Source: CADEED01 sp963839685
GTDB taxonomy: Bacteria; Pseudomonadota; Gammaproteobacteria; Steroidobacterales; Steroidobacteraceae
NCBI GenBank assembly: GCA_963839685.1
Contig: CAWIVS010000011.1
Location: 868,001-932,000, forward strand
Direction: 5' to 3'
Length of the DNA stretch: 64,000 nt
In this document: positions 9,415 through 17,923 of the stretch, piece after piece
How positions within the stretch are numbered: position 1 is the stretch's first letter
How the letters are laid out: each line of letters begins with the position of its first letter
Program-made: the position numbers and the translations under genes
The notes under the pieces: generated by a model
Told to the model about the DNA's origin: nothing
Databases searched by the model: none
What the model saw: only the letters and a program-made list of their open reading frames with translations

Positions 9415-10500
9415 TTAGAGCCGGACGACGACCTTGCCGAATAGCGCTCCGGAATCCATGTAGTCGAAGGCCGCGGCGGCGTTTTCGTACTCGAACACCT
9501 TGTCGATCAGGGGCTTGAGCTTGTGTTTGTCAACGAACTCGTTCAAGGCCTCGAAGTCAGCGCGCGATCCGACGTACAGCCCCGAGGCCGTGGCATTGCG
9601 TCCGATGAGAGCGTAGGCGGGAATGTCGCCGCCAAATTCACTCAGGCCGCCGATGAGCGCCACGTGGCCACCCGGAGCCAGCGACGCGAGCGTCTTGCCG
9701 ATAGTTTGTTTGCCGCCCACCTCCAGCGCCTGCTGCACTCCGCCGCCGGTGGCCTCCAGCACCGCCTTGTCCCAGTCCGGCGTGGTCTTGTAGTTGATGG
9801 TGGCCACGGCGCCGAGCTGGCGGGCGCGCGCGAGTTTGTCGTCGGATGAACTGGTGATTACGGGCTTCGCGCCCATGGCAACCGCGAGCTGCAGGCCGAG
9901 GATGGACACGCCGCCCGTACCCTGCAGCAGCACGAAATCCCCGGCCTCGGTGTGACCGCGAGTGGCCAGCGCATTCCACGCCGTGACGCCGGCGCAGGGC
10001 AGAGTCGCGGCTTCCTCGTAGCTCAAGTGCTTCGGAATCTTCACCCAGCCTTCTTCGCTCAGCGTGACGTATTGCGAGAGCATGCCGTTGATCGCCCCGC
10101 CGAGCGCAGAGCCCATGTCCTGGGGCTTCGGCCGCCCCGACAGCCAGCTCTGGAAGAAGATGGATGCAACGCGATCACCCTTTCGGAGTCGCGTGACCTT
10201 CTTGCCGATGGCCACCACTTCACCCGCGCCATCCGACAGCGGCACGAGGTTTGGCGGCATCGGGCCCGGGTATTGGCCGAGCCGCATGTAGATATCGCGG
10301 CGGTTGAGCGACACCGCATGCACGCGCACCAGGACTTCGTGCTCGCCGGGCTGACGCACCGGAGCGTCCACCAGGCGCAAGGCGGGCGGCCCATCGCCAG
10401 ATTTCTGCAGCTGGTACTGACGTTGGGTAGTTTGGGCCTCGGCGTTCATCGCGAGCACCGCAAGTGAAATCCAGCTCGCGTGGCGCAGCACTGCATACAT
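9415..10500 (-). CDS. MDR superfamily (quinone oxidoreductase-like) NAD(P)-dependent dehydrogenase with signal peptide
   Basis: 361 residues. GroES-like N-domain (HEVLVRVHAVSLNRRDIYMR, GKKVTRLRKGDRV) and Rossmann domain (LLQGTGGVSILGLQLAVAMG). The catalytic zinc cysteine is not evident, which fits the zinc-free quinone-reductase branch. Unusually, residues 1-22 (MYAVLRHASWISLAVLAMNAEA) look like a cleavable signal peptide. These enzymes are normally cytosolic because they need NAD(P)H. Either the true start is internal or this is an exported relative. Confidence 0.82.
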   Translation of the reverse strand: MYAVLRHASWISLAVLAMNAEAQTTQRQYQLQKSGDGPPALRLVDAPVRQPGEHEVLVRVHAVSLNRRDIYMRLGQYPGPMPPNLVPLSDGAGEVVAIGKKVTRLRKGDRVASIFFQSWLSGRPKPQDMGSALGGAINGMLSQYVTLSEEGWVKIPKHLSYEEAATLPCAGVTAWNALATRGHTEAGDFVLLQGTGGVSILGLQLAVAMGAKPVITSSSDDKLARARQLGAVATINYKTTPDWDKAVLEATGGGVQQALEVGGKQTIGKTLASLAPGGHVALIGGLSEFGGDIPAYALIGRNATASGLYVGSRADFEALNEFVDKHKLKPLIDKVFEYENAAAAFDYMDSGALFGKVVVRL

Positions 10501-10651
10501 GCCAACCTCCGGCAGTTGAAAGCCGGCGGGAATTCTAGCGGCGCGGGCTACAGGTTGCGCGCTTGAAAGCGAGCGTTTTCGTACGCCCGTTCGATGTCAG
10601 TTCGCTGATATGCGAGTTGGCCGGGGCGGAAGGTGAGCGCCACTATCAATG

Positions 10652-12648
10652 TCAGATCGTCCGGCCGTCCTCGCGCTCGATCGCCAGCAAAGCCGAGCGT
10701 GCGGGTTGCCCGGGACCGTCGGGCCAGTGGCTGCGCGCGTTTTCGATGGTCCCGCCTTCGCCCGGGTGTTGAACGCTGAGGAACAGGGTGCGCCCGTCGG
10801 GCGTGAATTCGCAGCCGCACAATTCGCTACCCACCGGGCCACTCGCCAGTTGCCGGAGGCGTCCGCGTTCCGGCCCATCGGTCGGCACGACGAAACAGCC
10901 GTTGTTGGGCTGACCGCGATTGTCCGTGTCGGTCACGATCCACAATCGGCCCGCGGGGTCGATGCCGAGGTTGTCCGGGCAATGTATCTCGGTGACGTCG
11001 GCCGCATTGCCGTAGCCGGCGAAGTACGTGTCCTGCGCGCCGAGCTTGCCCGGGGCGAGCTCGCGCGCATCCACGATGAAGCGGCCGGCGGCGGGATTGC
11101 CGGCCAGCAGGAACACATTCCACTCGAAACGTGTGGCGGTGGCGTCATCGCCAGCCTCCTGGATTTCGATGATGTGCCCGGAGATGTTGTTGGGCCTCGG
11201 ATTCGCCGCGTTGACGCCGACCTCGACGTCGCGCCCGCTCCATTGGTCGACGCCTTCGGCATTTTCGCGATCCTCGGACTTGGTGCAGGCGATGTAGATG
11301 CGGCCCGTGATCGGGCTGGGTTCAACATCCTCGGGTCGATCCATGGGCGTCGCACCTAACAAGTCCGCGGCGGCGCGCACCTTGATCACCACGTCCCCCT
11401 GGCTGGCGAATCCGGCGCGTGAATTCAGCGGGCCCTTCTCGTCGTGCACCAGTGGCAGCCACGCTCCCTTGCCGTCAGCGTCGAAGCGCGCGACGTACAG
11501 GGTGCCGTTATCGAGCATGTCGCGGTTGGCGGCGGGATTCTTCGGATCGAAGCGCTCGCGTGTCACGAACTTGTAGATGTATTCGAATTTCTCGTCGTCG
11601 CCCATGTAGGCGGCAACGTGACCGCTCTTGCCGACGATGGTGTTTGCGCCTTCATGCTGGAAGCGCCCGAGCGCCGTCCGTTTGCGCGGCACGGAGGCGG
11701 GATCGTGCGGATCGATTTCCACCATCCAGCCGAAGCGCATGGGTTCGTGCGGCTCGTGCGCCAGGTCGAAGCGCGGATCCTGCATGTCCCAGCCGTAGAA
11801 GCTGTTCTCGCGCAGCGGGAAGCGGCGGTTGGCTTCGTTGAGCGCGCTGTCTCCCTGCGCGCGCAGCGTGCGGCCACCGGCAAAGTAGTCGTCGATGTTT
11901 TCTTCGGCAGTGAGGTAGGTGCCCCACGGAGTCTTGCCGGCCGCACAATTGGCGAAGGTGCCGAGTATGCGCACGCCCTCGGGATCCGCCTGGTGCGCAT
12001 CAGCGCGTGGCCGCGCGCGGGCCCGGAGATCTCCATCGGCGTGAGCGCCGAGATGCGCCGCGTGAAGCGCGAACTCAGGTCGCGTGTCCAGCCACCCGAA
12101 TCCCGCTGCAGCTGCATCACCGCCACACCATGCGCGGCCTGCATGTACGCCACGGCATGCGGATGCTGATCCATCCAGCGCCTGCGCTCGTCGGCCTTCA
12201 TGCCGACGCCGTGATGACCGGGCCACACCAGCTCGCCGCTGAAGTATTCATGGTTCACGCAGACCAGTCCCTGCGCGGCGCGTCCCTGCGCCAGGGGAAA
12301 GTACTGCACCGCGTCGCAATTGGTGCCGAACTGGCGGAGTTGCTCGTCCACCGCGGCGGGATTCAGCCACGAGGCGTTGGCGAGTTTCCGGGTATCGAAA
12401 TCCCGCGTGCCGGCAAAGAGACTTTCGCCCCAGCGCGCCACGATGTTGTAGCGATATCCTTCGGCCACGATGAAGGCATCGTCGCGGCGGGGCGCGATGC
12501 CCGTGAACGGCCCGGGCGTCGTGGCCGCGCCGTCTTTGGTTGGAATTCGCGCGCAGGCCGCGAGTCCAATACCGGTCGCTGCGGCGGTAACCACGGAGCG
12601 GCGTGAAAGACGTGTCCCGAGAATTGCGTCGAACGAAGTCGCTTTCAT
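10652..12648 (-). pseudogene. PhoX/DUF839 family phosphatase (frameshifted)
   Basis: The N-terminus has a twin-arginine motif (SRRSVVTAA) and a lipobox-like LAAC, so a Tat-exported lipoprotein is likely. The body carries PhoX landmarks: FIVAEGYRYNIVARWG, LVCVNHEYF, GKTPWGTYLTAEEN, FGWMVEIDP, LGRFQHEGAN and LFLSVQHPGEGG. The frame breaks at about 11990: adding one base to ACCAGGCGGATCC restores MRTKADPEGVRILGTF and a product of about 665 residues, the family's size. Predicted calcium/iron-dependent phosphatase of the periplasm. Divergent from the thioredoxin gene at 12731. Confidence 0.82.
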
Positions 12649-12730
12649 CGCAGTGCATGCTAACGTGGCGACCCTTCGACGCCTAGCGTTCGAAATGAGG
12701 AAAAAATTGCAGTTGCGTTACGTCGCGGTA

Positions 12731-14338
12731 ATGAAAATCGCGGCCGTCCTGGCGGCGGCGTGCATCCTGGCCAGCTGCGATCGCGGTGTCGCCGCACCGG
12801 CGCTACCGGAATCACCACAGGAGCAGCCGGATCTGGACCGCATGCACTCGGACGCGCCCGGCATCGCCTGGTACAAGGGTAGCGCCGAAGCGGCGCTCAA
12901 GTCGGCCAAGGCGTCTAACAAACCCGTGCTGCTCTATTGGGGCGCGCAGTGGTGCCCGCCCTGCAAGCAGCTCAAATCCGCGGTGTTCAGCCGCCCCGAC
13001 TTCATCGAGAAGTCGAAACTGTTCGTGGCCGTGTATCTCGATGGCGATCTGCCCGATGCGCAGAAGTGGGGCGACGTGTTCCGCGTCAGTGGTTATCCCA
13101 CCGTGGTGGTGCTCAAGCCCGACGGCAGCGAAATCACGCGTATCGCCGGCAACATGGATCTTTCGCTGTATGCCCGCGTGCTCGACGATGCGCTGGGCGA
13201 CGTGCGACCGGTCAAGGACGTGATCGCACTGGCGACGCGAGCGGATGCGCCGCTGGGCGCCGCCGACTGTCGCCGGCTCGCATATCACGCCTTTGATCTC
13301 GAGGACGAGGGCATATTCGAGTCCGCGAAGCTGCAGGTGGCATTCGAAAATGCCGCGCGGCTGTGTCCGGCGGAGCTCAGCCAGGAACGCGCGCGGCTGT
13401 ACGTCCTGGCGGCGGGCGAGGCCGCGTCCTTGCAGGCGGAATCCATCGGGAAAGGCGGCAAGGCCGACAAGGCGCTCACCGTGTTGATCCTGCGTGTCAA
13501 CGAGATGCTGGCGAACAAGGAACTCGCGATGGCGAACGCGGACGCGCTGCGCGGACTTCCCAAAGAGTTCTACCTCGCCGCGCGCCAGACGCTGCCACAG
13601 ATCGCGCCGGGCATGCGCGAACGCATCATGGCGGTCGCCGACGCCACCACCGCCAGCACGCAGTTTGCACCCGCCGATCAACTCGCCGCGCAGCTGATCA
13701 AGATCCGTGCGGCCAAGGCCTATGCGCCCGATGGCAAGGTGCCCACCGATGTGCGCACGGTGGCGGTGCAGACCGCGACGAAAATGCTGGCGGTCAAGCA
13801 GGACCCGTACGTGCGCGCCGGCGTGGTGAATTCCGCCGTCAATATCTACATTGCGCTGGATGATTGGCCGCGCGCGCGGGACTTGCTGGCGCTCGAGGCC
13901 TCGACCTCGAATACGCCGCATTACTACATCGGCGACCTGGCCGATGCCGAAGAACATCTCGGCAACTATCAGCGCACGCTCGAGCTGCTGGCCGAGGCAT
14001 ACCAGAAGGCGCGCGGCCCGGCGTCGCGCTTTCAGTGGGGCTTTCAGTATCTCGATGGGCTGCTGCGCCTCGCGCCCGACGATATCGCGACCATCGAGAA
14101 GGTTGGCACCTCCGTGATCGCAGAGCTCGACGGCCCGAATCGTATCCACCGCCGCACGCTGGCGCGGCTCACCCGGCTCGACGCGGCGCTGCGCAAGTGG
14201 AACACCACCCCGCAACGCGCCACCGTCGTGCGGAAATTCCAGCAGCGTGTCGCGCAGGCCTGCGCCAAATCGCCCGGTGATCTCGCCACCGAAGCCGGCT
14301 GCCGCGGATTCGGCGGCACGGTCGCAGGTGCTGGCTGA
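12731..14338 (+). CDS. Thioredoxin-domain lipoprotein with TPR-like C-terminus
   Basis: About 535 residues. The lipoprotein signal MKIAAVLAAACILASC gives a Cys near residue 16. A thioredoxin domain follows (WYKGSAEAALKSAK, then GAQWCPPCKQLKSAVFSRPD), the DUF255-like layout of DsbD-gamma or YbbN relatives. The remaining 380 residues are helical and repeat-like (YIALDDWPRARDLLALEAS, DAEEHLGNYQRTLELLAEAY). Predicted periplasmic thiol-redox protein with a scaffold domain. An ATG at 12695 would lengthen it by 12 residues; I prefer 12731 because the lipobox is then correctly placed. Confidence 0.78.
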   Translation: MKIAAVLAAACILASCDRGVAAPALPESPQEQPDLDRMHSDAPGIAWYKGSAEAALKSAKASNKPVLLYWGAQWCPPCKQLKSAVFSRPDFIEKSKLFVAVYLDGDLPDAQKWGDVFRVSGYPTVVVLKPDGSEITRIAGNMDLSLYARVLDDALGDVRPVKDVIALATRADAPLGAADCRRLAYHAFDLEDEGIFESAKLQVAFENAARLCPAELSQERARLYVLAAGEAASLQAESIGKGGKADKALTVLILRVNEMLANKELAMANADALRGLPKEFYLAARQTLPQIAPGMRERIMAVADATTASTQFAPADQLAAQLIKIRAAKAYAPDGKVPTDVRTVAVQTATKMLAVKQDPYVRAGVVNSAVNIYIALDDWPRARDLLALEASTSNTPHYYIGDLADAEEHLGNYQRTLELLAEAYQKARGPASRFQWGFQYLDGLLRLAPDDIATIEKVGTSVIAELDGPNRIHRRTLARLTRLDAALRKWNTTPQRATVVRKFQQRVAQACAKSPGDLATEAGCRGFGGTVAGAG

Positions 14339-14809
14339 GTGGACGAGATTTCGCCCATCACCGCGATCCATGAAGCCGCTCATGCGGTGGCCGCGATTCG
14401 CGCCGGCCTCGTGTTCGACGTTGTATCCGCGTTGCCGGACGAGCAACACGAACTCGATGGCGCGCTTTACTGGACCGAGCTGCAGGATTCCGGCGAACTC
14501 GCGATGTCACCCGAATTGGTCGCCGTCGTGTCGCTGGCCGGACCATGCGCGGAAGCCCGCGTCCGGGGACAACGCTTCGACCGCATGTTTCAGGGCGTGG
14601 CGGCCACCGACGACCGGGAGTCGGTCGCATCCCTGGGACTCACCGGGGAGCAATTCGTCGTAGCCTGCCGCGAGGCGCTAGCGCTCATCGAACGCGACTG
14701 GTCACTCATCGAGCGGGTGGCGGAAAAACTCCAGGCAGGCGGGCGGCTCAGTTTCGATGAAGTCGCGGAGCTGGTCGACGCGGCTCCACCGCATGGGAAC
14801 GATAGTTAG
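14339..14809 (+). CDS. Small protein with HEAAH metallopeptidase-like motif (M41/FtsH-protease-like)
   Basis: 156 residues, GTG start immediately after the stop of the preceding gene. ITAIHEAAHAVAAIRAGLVF near residue 7 is the zincin helix seen in the FtsH protease domain and in stand-alone M41-like proteins. VSLAGPCAEARVRGQ resembles the FtsH segment after the zinc helix (AGRAAEE). No ATPase domain and no membrane segment are present. Catalytic activity is unproven. Confidence 0.65.
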   Translation: MDEISPITAIHEAAHAVAAIRAGLVFDVVSALPDEQHELDGALYWTELQDSGELAMSPELVAVVSLAGPCAEARVRGQRFDRMFQGVAATDDRESVASLGLTGEQFVVACREALALIERDWSLIERVAEKLQAGGRLSFDEVAELVDAAPPHGNDS

Positions 14810-14812
14810 TCG

Positions 14813-15016
14813 TCATTCCTCTTTGCGCGGCCGGCGCGCGTTGGTGCGTGGCGTGGTGCTCACCGCGCGCCCGCGCTTGGCGAGTGCCTCGCGCAGCAGC
14901 CACTCGATCTGGCCATTGACGCTGCGCAGCTCCTGGGCCGCCAGCGCCTCGATCGCGGCCGCGACCGCCGGATCGAGGCGTAGCAGGAAGGCCTTGCGTG
15001 ATGGAGACTCGCTCAA
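14813..15016 (-). CDS. Ribbon-helix-helix (Arc/MetJ-like) small DNA-binding protein
   Basis: 67 residues. KAFLLRLDPAVAAAIEALA followed by RSVNGQIEWLLREALAKRG is the beta strand-helix-helix of an RHH repressor (compare Arc and HicB tails), with a basic tail. It starts 9 bp after the SPFH gene stop, so both are on one transcript. The pair of a slipin-like SPFH gene and an RHH gene recurs in proteobacteria. I infer that it autoregulates the operon through the palindrome at 15939-15950. Confidence 0.78.
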   Translation of the reverse strand: MSESPSRKAFLLRLDPAVAAAIEALAAQELRSVNGQIEWLLREALAKRGRAVSTTPRTNARRPRKEE

Positions 15017-15025
15017 CCCTCTACC

Positions 15026-15892
15026 TCAGCCGTAGAGCGTGCCGGCGTTGATGACAGGCTGCGCCTCGGTCTCGGCGCACAGCACCACCAGCAGGTTCGA
15101 CACCATGGCGGCGCGCCGTTCGGCATCCAGCTCGACCACGCCGCGCTCGGTGAGTCCGTTCAGCGCCATCTCCACCATCGACACCGCGCCCAGCACGATC
15201 TGCTTGCGCGCGCTGATCACCGCCTCGGCCTGCTGCCGGCGCAACATCGCGCCGGCGATTTCCGGTGCGTAGGCCAGGTGCGTGAGGCGCGCGTCCTCGA
15301 CGCGCAGGCCCGCCTTCTCGAAGCGCTCCTGCAGCTCGTGCTTGAGCTTGGCAATGATCTCGTCGCCGCCGGCGCGCAGCGTCAGTGCGCTGTCCGCTTC
15401 GTCGATGTGATCGTATGAATACTGGTTGGCCAGGTGCCGCAACGCGGACTCGGCCTGGATGGGCACGTACTGCTCGTAGTGATCGATGTCGAGCACCGCG
15501 CGCGCCGTGTCGCTGACGCGCCAGACCACCGCGGCCGCGATCTCGATCGGGTTGCCGCGTTTGTCGTTCACCTTGAGCTTTTCGCTGTTGAAGTTGCGCA
15601 GCCGCAGGCTGACTTTGGTCTTGTTGAAGAAGGGGTTTGCCCATCGCAGCCCGGTCGCATAGTCCGTGCCGCGGTAGTCACCGAACAGCATCAGCAAGGC
15701 TGACTGGTTCGGCTGCAGCATGTAGAAGCCCTTCGCGATGAACAGAAAGATGAGCACGCAGAGCACGATCTTGATCGGGGGAAAAATACCGCCGACCGGT
15801 ATGGCCACGAGCGCGAGTATCGCGATGACGAGCGGCAAGTAGCCGTTGAAACTCTTGAAGTCGACTTCCTGTGTACCACCGGGCGCGTTCAT
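15026..15892 (-). CDS. SPFH/Band 7 domain membrane protein
   Basis: 288 residues. Two hydrophobic segments lie near the N-terminus (about residues 18-56), then the SPFH core: FYMLQPNQSALLMLFGDYRG, LRWANPF, LKVNDKRGNPIEIAAAVVWR, VPIQAESALRHLANQY, LRVEDARLTHLAYAPEIAGA. Stomatin/flotillin-like proteins form membrane microdomain scaffolds. AAGAGGGAG precedes the ATG as ribosome-binding site. A promoter with an embedded palindrome lies upstream (15932-15960). Confidence 0.9.
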   Translation of the reverse strand: MNAPGGTQEVDFKSFNGYLPLVIAILALVAIPVGGIFPPIKIVLCVLIFLFIAKGFYMLQPNQSALLMLFGDYRGTDYATGLRWANPFFNKTKVSLRLRNFNSEKLKVNDKRGNPIEIAAAVVWRVSDTARAVLDIDHYEQYVPIQAESALRHLANQYSYDHIDEADSALTLRAGGDEIIAKLKHELQERFEKAGLRVEDARLTHLAYAPEIAGAMLRRQQAEAVISARKQIVLGAVSMVEMALNGLTERGVVELDAERRAAMVSNLLVVLCAETEAQPVINAGTLYG

Positions 15893-15931
15893 TGACGTCT
15901 CCCTCTTGTTTGGTGTGCTGATTCACGGTTG

Positions 15932-15960
15932 ATACTAGAGTGATATCACTTTGCAAGCAA
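15932..15960 (-). promoter_or_regulatory. Promoter of the SPFH-RHH operon with palindromic operator in the spacer
   Basis: On the minus strand, TTGCTT (15960-15955) and TAGTAT (15937-15932) are separated by 17 bp, a good sigma70 layout. The spacer contains the 12-bp perfect palindrome AGTGATATCACT at 15939-15950, placed where a bound repressor would block polymerase. RHH proteins bind short palindromes of this kind. The inferred transcript start is about 33 nt before the SPFH ATG. Confidence 0.5.
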
Positions 15961-15997
15961 GCCCGATTTGACCTTTGCTGTACAATCGCGCCCGGTT

Positions 15998-16320
15998 GGG
16001 CCTGTAGCACAGCGGTTAGTGCAGGGGACTCATCTATATAGGTGCCTGCGCGCGGAAACGCGCGCAGTGGACGGGATGAATTCAGGGAAACCTTCGCCGG
16101 TTCGATGCCGCGCATGGCAACCCTGAGCCAAGCCGGGGCTGCAGCCCCGGAAGGTGCAGAGACTACCTGAGGGCTGCAGTGCCCTTGATGACAGGCTAGA
16201 GCGTCCCGCACCCCACCGGTAGTCTAACTACCGCGGGTGAAGAGATAGTCCACGCGGAGCGGAAACGCTTCGATCGCGTGAATCCCTTGGTCCCTGGTTC
16301 GAATCCAGGCAGGCCCACCA
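15998..16320 (+). tRNA. ileX: tRNA-Ile2 (CAU), interrupted by a group I intron
   Basis: Exon 1 is 15998-16033 and exon 2 is 16281-16320. Spliced, it folds perfectly: acceptor GGGCCTG/CAGGCCC, D stem GCAC/GTGC, anticodon stem GGGGA/TCCCT, loop CTCATAA, T stem CCTGG/CCAGG with loop TTCGAAT, encoded CCA. The anticodon CAT with ACTCATAATC and TTGGTC matches the lysidine-modified isoleucine tRNA that reads AUA, not Met tRNA. The intron follows the last anticodon base. Confidence 0.92.
16034..16280 (+). ncRNA. Group I intron (IC3-like, Azoarcus tRNA-Ile type)
   Basis: 247 nt, no open reading frame, so a pure ribozyme. It starts after CAT of the anticodon; the GTG at 16042-16044 can pair with that CAT with the U-G wobble required at the 5' splice site. 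It ends in G. Core elements match the Azoarcus pre-tRNA-Ile ribozyme: GAAA-capped P2 hairpin, ATGGCAACCCTGAGCCAAGC, AGGTGCAGAGACTA, and AAGAGATAGTCC. The same host tRNA and the same insertion point are known from Azoarcus. Exact helix boundaries were not folded computationally. Confidence 0.9.
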
Positions 16321-16524
16321 ACTTCCCGGTGAAACGGATCCCGATCGTCATTCATCAACGACGGGCAACGATACTTTTTGATATGGCCGATCCTGGGTTT
16401 GGGCGATCACGATTTTGATCTGTCTCGCGCTGTGGCAGGACAGACAGCCATCTGCTCGATAGGCGTATTTTTAGCCAAACCGGGAGGTCAATTTGTGCTC
16501 TTGCTCCCGGCCAAATTTGTAGTT

Positions 16525-17577
16525 TCACGCCCGCGAGATCTTCTCGCCAGCCTCCTGCTCCTCGCCGGCCGTGGCCGCCGGAGGCGCCTCATTGACGACG
16601 TCGGCGGACTCCGGACAAAACGTCAGCCCGACAAACACCGGAAGGTGATCGGACCCCATGTGCGGGAGCACTTCGAAGGCCCGCAACCGAAAATGATGTG
16701 ACACGAAGGCGTGATCCAGCGGGAAGCGGATCAACGGCCAATTCGCGTTGAAGGTGCTGAAGAAACCCCTGCCGATACGCGGATCGAGCAGACCGCTGAT
16801 CTTCTGGAACAGACTGGTGGTATGCGACCAGGCAACGTCGTTCATGTCGCCCACGACGATGCTCGGGCGATCCTCGCGTTCGAGTTGTTTGGCCACCAGC
16901 AGCAGTTCAGCATCGCGTTCGGTGCTGCGAGTGTTCTCGCCCGGGGCCGGCGGCCGTGGATGCAGGCAGTGCAGCCTGACCACGTCACCCGAAGGCAGTT
17001 GCACGCCGGTGCGGATGGACGGCACGTCCGGCTGCACCCGGAACTCGACACGCGGATCAACCAGGGGATAACGGCTGTAGAGCAGCATGCCGTAGGTGTT
17101 CGGTTGCGGCTGGCGCACCACGTGCGGATAGGTTTGCTCGAACTCGCGCAACTGACCTTCCCACCAGTCATCGGTTTCGACGGTCAGGAAGACATCGGGT
17201 TGGTATTCTCTAATCAGGTCGCGAAGCTTGCCGCTGTCGCGATTCGTCATGAGCACGTTGGAGATGAGCACGCTCAGGCTGCGCGCCTCATTGGGCTGCC
17301 CCACGCGTTTCAACTGTCGGGAGTGCAGCGGTGTGTACGGCCACATGCGCCACAACTGGTAGACCAGGCACAGCGACAGCACCGACAGGAAGGCATTGTC
17401 GGCGGCGCTCGGATCCTCGCGCATGAGCAGGTAGCCGACGAACGTGGCGACGAACACGACGGTGATTTGCAGGCGCGGGAAGTCGAACACGCGGACTGCC
17501 CAGTGTTCCGCCCGTACCGCGGGGGTGATGGTCGCCGCGATCATCAACCAGCCAATAATCGATAGCGCTATTTCCAA
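16525..17577 (-). CDS. Endonuclease/exonuclease/phosphatase (EEP) family membrane protein
   Basis: 350 residues. The N-terminal 90 residues hold about three membrane segments (LSIIGWLMIAATITPAV; ITVVFVATFVGYLLM; a short third). The EEP domain follows: LSVLISNVLMTN, QPDVFLTVETDDWW, GMLLYSRYPL, VRLHCLHPRPP, SIVVGDMNDVAWS and MGSDHLPVFV, with the GDxN and SDH catalytic blocks intact. The active site would face the periplasm. Substrate unknown. It lies just beyond the tRNA. Confidence 0.87.
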   Translation of the reverse strand: MEIALSIIGWLMIAATITPAVRAEHWAVRVFDFPRLQITVVFVATFVGYLLMREDPSAADNAFLSVLSLCLVYQLWRMWPYTPLHSRQLKRVGQPNEARSLSVLISNVLMTNRDSGKLRDLIREYQPDVFLTVETDDWWEGQLREFEQTYPHVVRQPQPNTYGMLLYSRYPLVDPRVEFRVQPDVPSIRTGVQLPSGDVVRLHCLHPRPPAPGENTRSTERDAELLLVAKQLEREDRPSIVVGDMNDVAWSHTTSLFQKISGLLDPRIGRGFFSTFNANWPLIRFPLDHAFVSHHFRLRAFEVLPHMGSDHLPVFVGLTFCPESADVVNEAPPAATAGEEQEAGEKISRA

Positions 17578-17648
17578 GTGTCCGGCACTTCCTGACTCCT
17601 GACTCCCAGGTTGAGATGGACCTGGAGAAATGAACTGCGTTCAGGATA

Positions 17649-17915
17649 TTGCTGAAATCATACCAGTGGAGTCAGCATGCGCGCGCGTTCGAGTACCGAT
17701 CCTGCCGAAGCGCGAAGCGCCTCGAGACCATGCGCAGCGCGTGGCGGGCGATCGAACCGCTGACGAACGGTTTCCACGTCGACGCGATCACGGACGATGA
17801 AAGCGCCCGCGTCCCGACCAATCACGGCAGCAACTATCAACGTCTTCAGCAACTGAAGCGCAAGTACGACCCGAACAATCAGTTCCGGTTGAACGCGAAC
17901 ATCGTGCCGGGATGA
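17649..17915 (+). pseudogene. C-terminal remnant of a FAD-linked (berberine-bridge-like) oxidase
   Basis: Only the last 60 or so codons are recognisable: TNHGSNYQRLQQLKRKYDPN followed by FRLNANI, which is the BBE domain that closes FAD-linked oxidases of about 450-500 residues. Nothing of the FAD-binding domain is present upstream, where the EEP gene start lies 72 bp away. This is a decayed 3' fragment, not a functional gene. Confidence 0.7.
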
Positions 17916-17923
17916 CCGGAGAG

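Noticed and set aside
15998..16033. Reading the CAU tRNA as methionine tRNA
   Set aside because: The anticodon arm (ACTCATAATC) and variable region (TTGGTC) match tRNA-Ile2, and the known homologous intron also sits in tRNA-Ile(CAU).
16034..16280. Intron-encoded protein or homing endonuclease in the group I intron
   Set aside because: The intron is 247 nt and no frame within it resembles a LAGLIDADG, GIY-YIG or HNH enzyme.
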